Shown one piece after another: positions 19,596-29,659 of a DNA stretch of 64,000 nucleotides. A program made the position numbers and the translations under genes. The first letter of the stretch is position 1. Each line of letters starts with the position of its first letter. The DNA is from Lachnospiraceae bacterium. Lineage in GTDB: Bacteria > Bacillota > Clostridia > Lachnospirales > Lachnospiraceae. The notes beneath the pieces were generated by a model, which saw nothing but the letters and a program-made list of their open reading frames with translations, searched no databases and was not told the origin of the DNA. Where the stretch lies: the NCBI GenBank assembly GCA_014804655.1, contig JAAUZK010000032.1, positions 124,001 to 188,000 on the forward strand. Direction: 5' to 3'.

Positions 19596-21269
19596 GTGCG
19601 AAGCCATGATATTCGGATGAGTATTCTCAGTATTTATAAGAATGCAGGCAAAGCAGTATCTTTGAGTAAGGGAGAAGAGCGGGAGTTGAAGACAGGAAAA
19701 GTATATCTGACCGGCGGTGGTTGCGGAGATCCGGGGCTTTTGACTCTGAAGGCGCTGGAAGTTCTGCGTGACTGCGATGTGGTAATCTATGACAGTCTGG
19801 TGTCGGAAGAACTGCTGGAGCGGGCGAGGCCGGATTGTGAGAAAATATATGTGGGCAAGCGGTATGGCAGTCATGCCATGAAGCAGCCTGAGATCAATGC
19901 CCTGCTGGTTAAGAAAGCCGGGGAGGGGAAGACTGTGGTGCGCTTAAAAGGCGGCGACCCTTACGTGTTCGGTAGAGGCGGTGAAGAGTTTCTTGCGCTG
20001 CGGGAAGCAGGGATATGCTGCGAGGAGATACCCGGAATCACTTCCGCAATAGCGGTTCCGGCTGCGGTCGGTATTCCGGTTACGCATAGAGGACTTTCAG
20101 CAGGCGTTACGGTGGTGACGGGGACGGCGGCTGAGAAGGACGGACAGGATCGGCTGCAAATGGATTTTGAAACTTTGGCACGGTTGGATGGTACGCTGGT
20201 GATCCTGATGGGGATGCACCATCTGCAGGAGATCGCAGACGGCTTGATGACAGCCGGCAAAGACCCGGACACGCCCTGTGCCGTCATTATGGAGGGAACT
20301 ACTGATCGTCAGAGATGTATAAGGACAGTACTGTCCCAAGTTTATAAAGAGTCTTCCGAGCAGGGTTTCAAGTCACCGGCGGTCATTGTGATCGGAGCGG
20401 TGGCGGAATTGGAATTGCTATCAGAGAAAGATGGCGGCTCGGAGCGGCAGCAGATATTAAAGAGAAAAGATGATAGGGAATTAAGCCGGATAATTAGAAA
20501 TCCATTGGCTGGAATCACAGTCGGAGCAACAGGGACACCGCATTTTGTACAAAAGTTGTCGGCGGTGCTTACAGAGAAAGGCGCCGATGTATGGGATATG
20601 GGTTTTATGGAGATTCACCCAAGTGAAAGTAAGCTGCCGGATCTGGAAGACTGCGGATGGCTTGTTTTTACAAGTCCAAACGGAGTCAGGGTATTTTTAG
20701 ATAAAATGAAACAGGAACGAAGGGACTTGCGCATTCTTTATGGGAAACGGATTGCGGTGATCGGACCGGGTACGGCGGCAGTTCTTGAGGAGATTGGGAT
20801 ATATGCAGACTATATGCCGAAAATTTACGATGGCGCACATTTGGCAGAGGGATTGACGGAAAAGATTCTGGCTGAACAGCGGGATGGTCATAAAGATAAA
20901 AGCCCGGCTGTTTTTCTGAGAGCCGCACAAGTGAGCGCTTCATTACCGCTTATCTTTAAGAAAAAAGGAATTTCCTTTGTGGATTATCCGATCTATGAAT
21001 TAGAAATCCAGAAGAAAAAACGCATTTCATTAATCACTAAAGAGCCGGACTATATTGTTTTTGGATCAGCCATGGGTGTGCGGGCTTATTTTGAAGGAAT
21101 GGAGCAGGCGGGATTTGTGAATACGAAAAGCAGATATGTCTGCATCGGAAAACTGTGCGGTGAGGAATTAAAAAAGCACACGGAAAGTCATTTTCTGACG
21201 GCACAGGAATCTGGCGTGGATTCGATCGTGGAATGTCTATGTGAATATAATGCCATGGCAGAAACTTGA
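19596..21269 (+). CDS. cobA-hemD: fused uroporphyrinogen-III C-methyltransferase / uroporphyrinogen-III synthase
   Basis: KVYLTGGGCGDPGLLTLKALEVL...VVRLKGGDPYVFGRGGEE (SUMT), then a second domain with VGATGTPHF...LVFTSPNGVRVF (HemD); true start may be downstream of 19596. Confidence 0.93.
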   Translation: MRSHDIRMSILSIYKNAGKAVSLSKGEERELKTGKVYLTGGGCGDPGLLTLKALEVLRDCDVVIYDSLVSEELLERARPDCEKIYVGKRYGSHAMKQPEINALLVKKAGEGKTVVRLKGGDPYVFGRGGEEFLALREAGICCEEIPGITSAIAVPAAVGIPVTHRGLSAGVTVVTGTAAEKDGQDRLQMDFETLARLDGTLVILMGMHHLQEIADGLMTAGKDPDTPCAVIMEGTTDRQRCIRTVLSQVYKESSEQGFKSPAVIVIGAVAELELLSEKDGGSERQQILKRKDDRELSRIIRNPLAGITVGATGTPHFVQKLSAVLTEKGADVWDMGFMEIHPSESKLPDLEDCGWLVFTSPNGVRVFLDKMKQERRDLRILYGKRIAVIGPGTAAVLEEIGIYADYMPKIYDGAHLAEGLTEKILAEQRDGHKDKSPAVFLRAAQVSASLPLIFKKKGISFVDYPIYELEIQKKKRISLITKEPDYIVFGSAMGVRAYFEGMEQAGFVNTKSRYVCIGKLCGEELKKHTESHFLTAQESGVDSIVECLCEYNAMAET

Positions 21270-21408
21270 TATAAAGTTTGTGAAAATATAAAACATACTT
21301 CAGGTATTAACGAAAGCATTTAATTGGTTAGAGGCTGTGTTGACCTTGCCGGTTTTTGCCAAGAAAATTAGATTTTATGAACTGTAAGTCGAAAAATATA
21401 AAAATGCA

Positions 21409-21466
21409 AATAGTTTCCGACTTGAAAGACGGAAACTATTGACAATTATGGCCTTACAGTTATAAT
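21409..21466 (+). promoter_or_regulatory. promoter with perfect 11-bp dyad overlapping -35
   Basis: AATAGTTTCCG-N10-CGGAAACTATT (21409..21440); TTGACA 21439..21444, 16-bp spacer, TATAAT 21461..21466. Confidence 0.7.
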
Positions 21467-21497
21467 GGAAGCAAGAGAGCAGGCAAGGAGGCGCTGC

Positions 21498-22727
21498 ATG
21501 AATAACCTTATAAATCGACAGTTATATCTGGAACAAATGATTCAAAATAGAGATGTAGACTTGGTTAAAATAGTAACAGGTATCCGAAGATGTGGAAAGT
21601 CATCCATTCTTGATTTGTTTCACCAGTATTTAGTTGATGACGGTGTATCCGAGGATAATATTATCCATATGAATTTAGAATCCTTGAAATATAGAAGTCT
21701 GGTAGATTACCTGACCTTTTATGATTATGTCAGTGAACGTATCGTAAAGGATGAAAGGACCTATCTGATATTTGACGAACTGCAAATGGTGGAACATTGG
21801 GAAAAGGCGATAGAATCTTTTCGTTTGGATTTCGATGTGGATATCTATATAACAGGTTCAAATGCTTATCTTCTTTCGACAGAGTTTTCGACGATTTTGT
21901 CAGGAAGATATATTGAAATAAAGATATTACCGCTTTCATTTAAGGAGTTTTTGGATTTTTATGAGTTTGATGCTGCTACAACGCCAGAGGAGAGATTTCA
22001 AAAGTATTTGCAGTTTGGCGGAATGCCAATACTGAGAGAATATCGGTTTAATGAGACACGGAGTAATCAGGCATTAGAAGGTATATACTCTACGGTTGTA
22101 CTGCGTGATATATTACAGCGTAATGATTCGGCAGATCAAAATATGTTGCAAAAGATAGTAATGTTTTTGTGTTCTAATATCGGCAGTATTACATCTCCCA
22201 ATAGTATAGGAAATGTATTGGCTGGTGAAGGAGATATTCAAAAGACGAAAGGTAAAAGCGTAGCCGGAAAAACTGTAGACAAATATATATCTATGTTACG
22301 CAGTGCTTTTGTATTTTATTCGGTAGGCAGGTATGATGTAAAAGGGAAACAATTGTTAAAAACCCTCGGGAAAAATTACATTATAGATATGGGTTTTCGC
22401 AATATGCTTCTTGGATATCGTGATGGTGACAGAGGACATATCCTGGAAAATATTGTCTTTTTGGAACTGCTTAGACGGGATTATCGTGTGTGTATCGGCA
22501 AAGTGGGAGAGGCGGAAATCGACTTTGTGGCTGAGAAACCGGATGATAAAATGTATATACAGGTAACAGAAAGTATGCAGTCTGAGGAAACGAGGGAGAG
22601 AGAACTTCGCCCTCTTAGAATGATACCTGATAATTATGAAAAAATAGTTTTATCAATGGATAGGAATTATATAAAATCTTATGAAGGAATCAAATCATTA
22701 TACTTGATTGACTGGTTGCTTCAGTAG
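21498..22727 (+). CDS. AAA ATPase with C-terminal DUF4143-type domain
   Basis: KIVTGIRRCGKSSILDLF Walker A, TYLIFDELQMV Walker B, SGRYIEIKILPLSFKEFLDFY; start set to ATG 21498 because 21465 lies inside the -10 hexamer. Confidence 0.9.
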   Translation: MNNLINRQLYLEQMIQNRDVDLVKIVTGIRRCGKSSILDLFHQYLVDDGVSEDNIIHMNLESLKYRSLVDYLTFYDYVSERIVKDERTYLIFDELQMVEHWEKAIESFRLDFDVDIYITGSNAYLLSTEFSTILSGRYIEIKILPLSFKEFLDFYEFDAATTPEERFQKYLQFGGMPILREYRFNETRSNQALEGIYSTVVLRDILQRNDSADQNMLQKIVMFLCSNIGSITSPNSIGNVLAGEGDIQKTKGKSVAGKTVDKYISMLRSAFVFYSVGRYDVKGKQLLKTLGKNYIIDMGFRNMLLGYRDGDRGHILENIVFLELLRRDYRVCIGKVGEAEIDFVAEKPDDKMYIQVTESMQSEETRERELRPLRMIPDNYEKIVLSMDRNYIKSYEGIKSLYLIDWLLQ

Positions 22728-22843
22728 AAAAACAAGCTTCCATGTTAAAGATGAAGATGCAGATATAAAAGATATTTTGGAGTTATTCGGTGGCGGGAAA
22801 CTTATCTGTAAAGAATATGAATAAGCAACAAAAGGAGAAGACT

Positions 22844-23800
22844 ATGTACCGATTCAGAAGATTACGCAGGGATGATAGAATCCGCTCCATAATGCAGGAG
22901 ACAAGACTGCATCCAAAAGATTTCATCTATCCAATATTCGTGATAGAGGGGGAAAACATCAAGAATCCTGTAGAATCCATGCCGGGTATTTTCCAGTATT
23001 CCATTGACCGACTGGAAGAAATTCTTGAGCAGGTAAAAGAGGCGGGTATCGGCGGCATTATGCTTTTCGGGATTCCGCTTCACAAAGATCCGCAAGGCAG
23101 TCAGGCTTATGCCAAGGAAGGAATTACCCAGCGGGCAGTCCGATTTATTAAGGAAAAATACCCGGATATATATATTGTTGTGGATATCTGCCTGTGTGAA
23201 TATACTTCCCACGGGCATTGCGGCATGGTGAAGGGAGAAGAAATTCTAAACGATGAAACGCTGCCTTATCTGGTGAAGATGGCGGTAAGCCTTGCCGAAG
23301 CCGGAGCGGATATGGCGGCACCCTCTGATATGATGGACGGCCGCGTAGCAGCTATAAGGGAAGGGCTGGATCAGGCAGGATTTACGCAGATGCCGATCAT
23401 GGCTTACAGTGCGAAATTTGCGTCCGCCTATTACGGGCCTTTTCGGGATGCAGCCCATTCCGCGCCGGGATTTGGCGACCGCAAGAGCTACCAGATGGAC
23501 TTTGCCAACGGGCAGGAAGCGCTTAGGGAGATCGACGCGGATATAGAAGAAGGCGCGGATATTGTGATGGTGAAACCGGCGCTTGCATATCTGGACGTGT
23601 TAAAAGAAGCGGCGCTCACTTTTGATGCGCCGCTGGCGGTATATAATGTGAGCGGTGAGTATGCCATGGTAAAAGCAGCAGCTGCAAACGGATGGATCGA
23701 TGAGAAGCGTATCGTAATAGAAAATCTGACAGCCATGAAGCGGGCAGGGGCAAAGATTATCATTACTTACCATGCTTTGGATGCGGTGAGGTGGATATAG
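22844..23800 (+). CDS. hemB: delta-aminolevulinic acid dehydratase (porphobilinogen synthase)
   Basis: RFRRLRRDDRIRSIMQETRLHPKDFIYPIFV, VDICLCEYTSHGHCG, MVKPALAYLD. Confidence 0.96.
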   Translation: MYRFRRLRRDDRIRSIMQETRLHPKDFIYPIFVIEGENIKNPVESMPGIFQYSIDRLEEILEQVKEAGIGGIMLFGIPLHKDPQGSQAYAKEGITQRAVRFIKEKYPDIYIVVDICLCEYTSHGHCGMVKGEEILNDETLPYLVKMAVSLAEAGADMAAPSDMMDGRVAAIREGLDQAGFTQMPIMAYSAKFASAYYGPFRDAAHSAPGFGDRKSYQMDFANGQEALREIDADIEEGADIVMVKPALAYLDVLKEAALTFDAPLAVYNVSGEYAMVKAAAANGWIDEKRIVIENLTAMKRAGAKIIITYHALDAVRWI

Positions 23801-23803
23801 AAC

Positions 23804-25126
23804 ATGAACACAATGAAGTCAGAAAAGCTTTTTACAAAAGCACAAGCACTGATTCCCGGCGGAGTGAATTCCCCGGTTCGTGCATTTAAGGCTGTAGGGC
23901 GGCATCCTTTTTTCGTAGAGCGGGCGCAGGGACCGTGGATTATAGATGAAGACGGAAACAAATATGTGGATTATGTCTGCTCCTGGGGACCGGGGATTTT
24001 GGGACATGCCCATCCCAAGGTGATCGAGGCGGTGCAGCAGGTCTGCGCAAAGGGCTTGACTTTCGGAGCGCCTACGGCCGGAGAAGTGGAACTGGCAGAA
24101 CTGATTTGTGCCTGTGTGCCGGATGTAGAGATGGTGCGGCTGGTCAGCTCCGGAACCGAGGCAGTGATGAGTGCGGTGCGCGTGGCAAGAGGTTTTACGG
24201 GCAGGGATAAGATTATCAAATTTGCCGGGAATTATCACGGACATTCTGACGGACTGTTGGTGAAGGCGGGTTCCGGTCTTATGACGCAGTCGGTGCCGGA
24301 CAGCGCGGGAGTACCGGCAGGATATGCGGCGAGTACCCTGACGGCAGTCTATAACGATGAGGAATCCGTGAGAAAGCTGATGGAAGAAAACAGCGGTCAG
24401 GTGGCGGCAATCGTGGTGGAGCCTGTGGCTGCGAATATGGGTGTCGTACCACCGAAAAAAGGCTTTCTCGAATTCCTGCGCCGTATTACAAAAGAGCAGG
24501 GAGCGCTTTTGATTTTTGACGAGGTTATTACGGGCTTTCGATTGGCGCTGGGCGGTGCGTCAGAGTACACGGGGGGTCATGCGGATTTATATACGTTTGG
24601 TAAGATCGTGGGCGGCGGTATGCCTTTAGCGGCTTATGGTGGCAGGCGGGATATCATGTTCTGTGTTGCGCCGTTAGGTGCGGTCTATCAGGCAGGGACA
24701 TTGTCGGGTAATCCTGTGGCGGTGACAGCGGGCATTACAACATTGAAGATTCTGATGGAAGATACGGGAATCTATGAACGGATCGATCGGCGGGCGGCGA
24801 AACTGGAAGCGGCTTTTCAAGAGAAAGGTCTGATTGTAAACCGTGTGGGCTCTTTGCTCTCGGCTTTTTTTATTCCCGGATGGGATGGAAAAGAAGGAAG
24901 AGAACTGGAGGAAAAGAAAGAGAGAAAAGTCGAGAACTACGAAGATGCGTGTCAATGCGACAGGGAGGGCTTCGCGGATTATTTTAACAGGATGCTGGAG
25001 CGGGGTATCTATGTGGCACCGTCACAGTTTGAGGCTATGTTTGTATCGGATGCCCATTCGGATGAACTGATTGACAGGACATGTAGTGCAATTAAAGAGA
25101 GTGTGGAAGAATGCCGGGTCGTATGA
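23804..25126 (+). CDS. hemL: glutamate-1-semialdehyde 2,1-aminomutase
   Basis: ALIPGGVNSPVRAFKAVG, VSSGTEAVMSAVRVARGFTGRDKIIKF, LIFDEVITGFR, FGKIVGGGMPLAAYGG. Confidence 0.97.
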   Translation: MNTMKSEKLFTKAQALIPGGVNSPVRAFKAVGRHPFFVERAQGPWIIDEDGNKYVDYVCSWGPGILGHAHPKVIEAVQQVCAKGLTFGAPTAGEVELAELICACVPDVEMVRLVSSGTEAVMSAVRVARGFTGRDKIIKFAGNYHGHSDGLLVKAGSGLMTQSVPDSAGVPAGYAASTLTAVYNDEESVRKLMEENSGQVAAIVVEPVAANMGVVPPKKGFLEFLRRITKEQGALLIFDEVITGFRLALGGASEYTGGHADLYTFGKIVGGGMPLAAYGGRRDIMFCVAPLGAVYQAGTLSGNPVAVTAGITTLKILMEDTGIYERIDRRAAKLEAAFQEKGLIVNRVGSLLSAFFIPGWDGKEGRELEEKKERKVENYEDACQCDREGFADYFNRMLERGIYVAPSQFEAMFVSDAHSDELIDRTCSAIKESVEECRVV

Positions 25127-25188
25127 TCCGGTGTTTTCAAAATAAGAATTGATTCTGATAATAGAATAGCAAAATTGGGAGGCTTGTC

Positions 25189-26028
25189 ATGCATAAAGAT
25201 GCAAAATGGGCAAAACAAATTATTTCGCTGCAAGACAGTGAGGGGAAGTGGGGGATTTTTCATTCTTTAGCTAAACCTACTACTAAAAATATTACAACGG
25301 AACAAGCGCTCAGACGCCTTGAACGCTTGGGATATACAATTGAGGATGAATGTATTCAGAAAGCGGTTTCATATATGAATGATTGTCTGATCGGGAAAAA
25401 AAGTATTCCTGATTATAGGGAAAAAGTTCATGATTGGGATATTTTTACTTCCTTGATGCTTTCGACTTGGATCAGAAGGTTTACAGCAGACAATTCGGTT
25501 GCGAATAAAATTGCAAAACAGTGGGCAGATGTTATTTCCGGTGCATTTACAAGTGGAACATTTAATCATGAAGAGTATGTATCAGCTTATACTGATATTC
25601 TGGGTTTAAAACCCGGCGGCGGCAGGCTTGTTGATTTTGTGAATTTTTATCCTGTTTCACTCGTACGGGATTGTTTGGACGAAAAGACAGAACAGGCGGT
25701 GGTAGATTATATCATAAGTAGAGATTACGGAATATATTACATATATAATCGCAAACTTGCTGTTTTGCCGGAAGTTTTTGAGAGTAAAAATGCCAGTTAT
25801 TATCTGGCAGCCGTTGAATTACTTTCAAAATATGTACATGCAAGGCATAAACTTAATTTTGTTATAGACTGGCTAAACGATAATAGAAATGAAAATGGAA
25901 GATGGGATATGGGAAAAATGGTCAATGATAAAGTATATTTCCCACTTTCCGATGATTGGAGAAAAAAAGAAACCCGCGAGGCGGACTGTACAGAACGTAT
26001 AGCAAAATTGATGGTTGATATTTTATAA
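25189..26028 (+). CDS. uncharacterised protein, possibly alpha/alpha-toroid (prenyltransferase/squalene-cyclase-like)
   Basis: Long ORF with AKQIISLQDSEGKWGIFHSL and FVIDWLNDNRNENGRWDMG, which resemble QxxxGxW-type repeats. Confidence 0.45.
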   Translation: MHKDAKWAKQIISLQDSEGKWGIFHSLAKPTTKNITTEQALRRLERLGYTIEDECIQKAVSYMNDCLIGKKSIPDYREKVHDWDIFTSLMLSTWIRRFTADNSVANKIAKQWADVISGAFTSGTFNHEEYVSAYTDILGLKPGGGRLVDFVNFYPVSLVRDCLDEKTEQAVVDYIISRDYGIYYIYNRKLAVLPEVFESKNASYYLAAVELLSKYVHARHKLNFVIDWLNDNRNENGRWDMGKMVNDKVYFPLSDDWRKKETREADCTERIAKLMVDIL

Positions 26029-26049
26029 GAGATGGTGTTATAATGTGCT

Positions 26050-26064
26050 TGTACAATAAGTACA
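26050..26064. promoter_or_regulatory. dyad TGTAC-AATAA-GTACA, candidate GntR operator
   Basis: Perfect 5-bp inverted repeat upstream of the GntR gene; near-identical copy upstream of the GntR pseudogene at 6361. Confidence 0.6.
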
Positions 26065-26095
26065 TTTACATACCCCAAAATAAAGGCGGTGGGTT

Positions 26096-26473
26096 ATGGA
26101 AATTATTATCAGCAATAACGCAAATAAGCCGATCTATGAGCAGATCACATCACAGATCAAGGCAATGATCATGAGTGGAGAATTACAAGCCGGCGACTCG
26201 ATTCCATCCATGCGTGCATTGGCGAAATCTATTCATGTAAGCGTTATCACTGTCCAGAAAGCCTATGAGGATCTGCAGCGGGACGGTTTTATCGAAACAA
26301 CTGTCGGCAGAGGGAGTTTCGTATCGGCACGTAACAAAGAATTTTATCAGGAAGAGCAGCAGCGCATTGCGGAAGAGCATTTGCAGGCGGCGGCGGAAAT
26401 CGGGCGGATAAGTAATATTTCCCTTGAAAAACTGACGGAATTGTTGGCACTATTTTATCTGGAGGACGAATAG
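26096..26473 (+). CDS. GntR family regulator, YtrA-type
   Basis: NKPIYEQITSQIKAMIMSGELQAGDSIPSMRALAKSIHVSVITVQKAYEDLQRDGFIETTVGRGSFV. Confidence 0.94.
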   Translation: MEIIISNNANKPIYEQITSQIKAMIMSGELQAGDSIPSMRALAKSIHVSVITVQKAYEDLQRDGFIETTVGRGSFVSARNKEFYQEEQQRIAEEHLQAAAEIGRISNISLEKLTELLALFYLEDE

Positions 26474-26474
26474 C

Positions 26475-27341
26475 GTGGAGAATATTTTAGAGTTACAGCA
26501 AGTTTCCAAGACCTTTTCAAAGTCAAATTTTACATTGGATAATGTATCGTTTTCATTGCCTTACGGAGCTATTCTGGGTTTTGTCGGGGAAAACGGCGCG
26601 GGCAAGACTACGACGATCGGCTGTATTTTAAATACGATCACAAAGGATGGCGGAACGGTAAAACTGTTTGGTAAGGAAATGCAGGACGCCGATACAGATA
26701 TAAGAGAGAAAATTGGTGTAGTCTATGACGGGGATAACTTTCCGGGGCATTGGAGCGCGGAGCAGTTATCGAAGGTCATGAAGGGATTTTATATGAACTG
26801 GGATGATGAGCTGTTTAGCAAATATTTAGATGAATTTCAATTGCCGCCGAAGCAGAGAATCAAACACTATTCCCGTGGTATGACGATGAAATTGGCGATA
26901 GCCGCGGCGCTTTCCCATCATCCGCAATTATTGATCTTAGATGAAGCTACCAGCGGTTTAGATCCGATTATGCGTGATGAAATGCTGGATGTATTTCTTG
27001 ATTTTGTGCAGGAGGAAGACCACTCTATTCTGTTGTCTTCCCATATCACAAGTGATTTGGAAAAAGTTGCGGATTATATTACTTTCATCCATAACGGAAG
27101 TCTTATTTTGACCGTATCGAAAAATGATCTGGTATATAATTATGCTGTTATGCGCTGTAAGGAAAGTCAGTTTCTTGCCTTGGACCGCAGTGATATGATT
27201 GCATATCGAAAGCGGGATTTTCAGATTGATGTGTTAGTTTCTGACGGGAAAGAAGCACAGCGCAAATACAAGGATGTTGTCGTGGACCATGTTTCACTCG
27301 ATGAGATTATGATGCTTTTAGTAAAGGGGGAACAGGTATGA
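26475..27341 (+). CDS. ABC transporter ATP-binding protein
   Basis: GFVGENGAGKTTTIGCIL Walker A; YSRGMTMKLAIAAALSHHPQLLILDEATSGLDP. Confidence 0.96.
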   Translation: MENILELQQVSKTFSKSNFTLDNVSFSLPYGAILGFVGENGAGKTTTIGCILNTITKDGGTVKLFGKEMQDADTDIREKIGVVYDGDNFPGHWSAEQLSKVMKGFYMNWDDELFSKYLDEFQLPPKQRIKHYSRGMTMKLAIAAALSHHPQLLILDEATSGLDPIMRDEMLDVFLDFVQEEDHSILLSSHITSDLEKVADYITFIHNGSLILTVSKNDLVYNYAVMRCKESQFLALDRSDMIAYRKRDFQIDVLVSDGKEAQRKYKDVVVDHVSLDEIMMLLVKGEQV

Positions 27342-27982
27342 AAGGGCTCTTGAGAAATAATTTATATGGAACGCTCTCCAATGCGAAAGTCTTTGCCGGG
27401 TTTATGATTTTATTTGGAATTTTCGGTGTCGCTGTGATCAGTCAGTCGGTGCAGATCAGTTATGTGATGATAGGTAGTATCGGATTTTCCTTAAGTGCAA
27501 TCATTGTTGCTAAGAACGAGTTTGCTACGAAATGGGGCAAATATAAATTGACCTTGCCGGTAAGGCGGGCGGATATTGTCAAAAGCCAATTTTTAAATCA
27601 GGTGATATGGCTGCCTGTAGGAACATTTTTTGTCGGAATCGAATTGGGATTGTCGTGGCTTTTCCACGGATGTCCGTTTGATCAGGATATTGACGTTCTT
27701 ACATTGTTTGCGCTGGGGATCAGCATGAACCTTTTTATGGGAGCAATATTCTTTCCGCTGTTCTATGCAGGCGGGGAGGAAAGAGGCGAAATGTTCTGGA
27801 TGATTGCGATACTCTGTGCGTTCGGTATTGATTGTACGATTGTCACGGTACTGAATGAGCTGCTGGAGCCGGGTCCTACTACTGTCGTATTGGGAGCAGT
27901 TATTTTGATTGTGTGTTCCCTGTTTGCTTTTGCCATCTCTTATCCGGTGACTGTCAGCATTTTTGAGCGGAAAGAGTATTAA
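27338..27982 (+). CDS. ABC-2 type membrane permease
   Basis: Overlaps the ATPase gene stop; about six hydrophobic segments. Confidence 0.88.
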   Translation: MKGLLRNNLYGTLSNAKVFAGFMILFGIFGVAVISQSVQISYVMIGSIGFSLSAIIVAKNEFATKWGKYKLTLPVRRADIVKSQFLNQVIWLPVGTFFVGIELGLSWLFHGCPFDQDIDVLTLFALGISMNLFMGAIFFPLFYAGGEERGEMFWMIAILCAFGIDCTIVTVLNELLEPGPTTVVLGAVILIVCSLFAFAISYPVTVSIFERKEY

Positions 27983-28008
27983 AAGGTTGGTTATGACCGC
28001 ATAAGGAT

Positions 28009-29658
28009 TTATACTTGGGAAACCGTTCCACCCTTAATTTGCAGGACTCTATCCGCAATGCGCAATGTAGAGGCTTTATGGGTAATTAACAGTATACATT
28101 TTCCCTCCTGTTTTAACATCGAAATAGTGTTCAATATTTTTGATTCCGAGTCAGCGTCTAAAGCGGCTGTCGGTTCGTCAAAAATATATATTGGAGCCTT
28201 TTTAAGCAGTGCGCGGGCAATAGAAACCCTTTGCTTTTGCCCACCCGATAATTGATTGCCATTCTCACCAATATTCCTTTGTAAAAAAACTTCTCTATGT
28301 GTTGCAATTCCTGCCATTTCTGCTGCATAGGTTATTTCTTCTTGTGCCGCATTCAAATTTCCATACTGTATATTATCATATACGGTAGTGGGGAATACAT
28401 CATTATGTTCCGGCGAATACGCAATATATTTCCGCAGCATCTTCAGTGAAATATCCCTACAGTTTTCTCCACCGATATATATTTTTCCTTGATAATCTAT
28501 CATCTGCATCAGAGCCTTAACTAAAGTAGATTTTCCGCTACCACTCTCGCCAATGATGCCAATACATTCTCCGGGAAGAGCGGTGAATGAAACATTTTTG
28601 AGAACCTGATGATCTCCATATGCTGCACTAACATTCTGAAATGTAACAGCAAAATTCTCAGGAATGTGTCCGTATCGATTAACACTACTCTCTGTAATCT
28701 CATTTTCAAAAGATATAACCGAATTCATCCGTTCAAAGGATAGTGAATGCTCGCTGTAATGAACAAAAGAAGTTGCAAAATTCTGTGTGTACATAATAAA
28801 ACAACGACATAACTGGTGAATAAATAAAACAACAGAGACACCAATATATCCACAGGCCGCCATTATGCATGCTATGGGTGTCAACAAATAAATACAGCTA
28901 TTGGCAACTGCGTCAGATGTCAATAATTTCATTGTTTCTAACTGTACCGCCCTGCATTCTTTCCTATAAAGCTTATTTGCCGCATCACTTATTTTTTTAC
29001 TCATAACCTTTTGGGCGGAATATTGCCGTATACTCATTTTGCCCTTTATGGCATCGCTGCAATTAGACACATATGTTTCTTTTGCCTGTAGAATTTCCGC
29101 TTGTGCACGTTTCATTCTGCGTACAAATAAAAAATTCAATATAATAACAGTTACACCCAACAAGAGCATAAGGAATCCAATCCTAAAATCAGCCAGCAAA
29201 ACTGCGGCCATGTACCCTGTTCCGACAATCAGCGGATAAATCACTCCAAAAATATCATAGGAAACAATCTGGGCGCTCTGCTCAACATCCGTGTTATATC
29301 GTGTGATGAATTCTCCTTGGTTAAGCTTTTGTAAGTTTTTTAGAGGTGTACGCACTAAGCTATTATAAAAATCATACCTCAATTCATTTTCTGTAGAAGC
29401 GAGAAACAGCGAAAAAACATATAAACCTATATCGTCTATGCACGAAAGCAGCAACAAAACAGGCAATGTAAGTATAAGCATTTTAGAAATCCTCTGAAAT
29501 GATGTCTGATGCTCCGTTATTATCGCAACATAATCTTGCAGTATGCTGGCAAAGTATATATTTGTAGCCGTACTGAAAAATGCGGGGAACAAAATTCCGC
29601 ATACCCATAGTTTCCAATTTTTACGAATATATTTCATCATGGAAAATAAAACTTTCAT
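28009..29658 (-). CDS. ABC transporter, TM domain + ATPase
   Basis: ECIGIIGESGSGKSTLVKAL, LSGGQKQRVSIARALLKKAPIYIFDEPTAALD; start set to ATG 29658 just after the upstream gene's stop. Confidence 0.93.
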   Translation of the reverse strand: MKVLFSMMKYIRKNWKLWVCGILFPAFFSTATNIYFASILQDYVAIITEHQTSFQRISKMLILTLPVLLLLSCIDDIGLYVFSLFLASTENELRYDFYNSLVRTPLKNLQKLNQGEFITRYNTDVEQSAQIVSYDIFGVIYPLIVGTGYMAAVLLADFRIGFLMLLLGVTVIILNFLFVRRMKRAQAEILQAKETYVSNCSDAIKGKMSIRQYSAQKVMSKKISDAANKLYRKECRAVQLETMKLLTSDAVANSCIYLLTPIACIMAACGYIGVSVVLFIHQLCRCFIMYTQNFATSFVHYSEHSLSFERMNSVISFENEITESSVNRYGHIPENFAVTFQNVSAAYGDHQVLKNVSFTALPGECIGIIGESGSGKSTLVKALMQMIDYQGKIYIGGENCRDISLKMLRKYIAYSPEHNDVFPTTVYDNIQYGNLNAAQEEITYAAEMAGIATHREVFLQRNIGENGNQLSGGQKQRVSIARALLKKAPIYIFDEPTAALDADSESKILNTISMLKQEGKCILLITHKASTLRIADRVLQIKGGTVSQV

Positions 29659-29659
29659 T

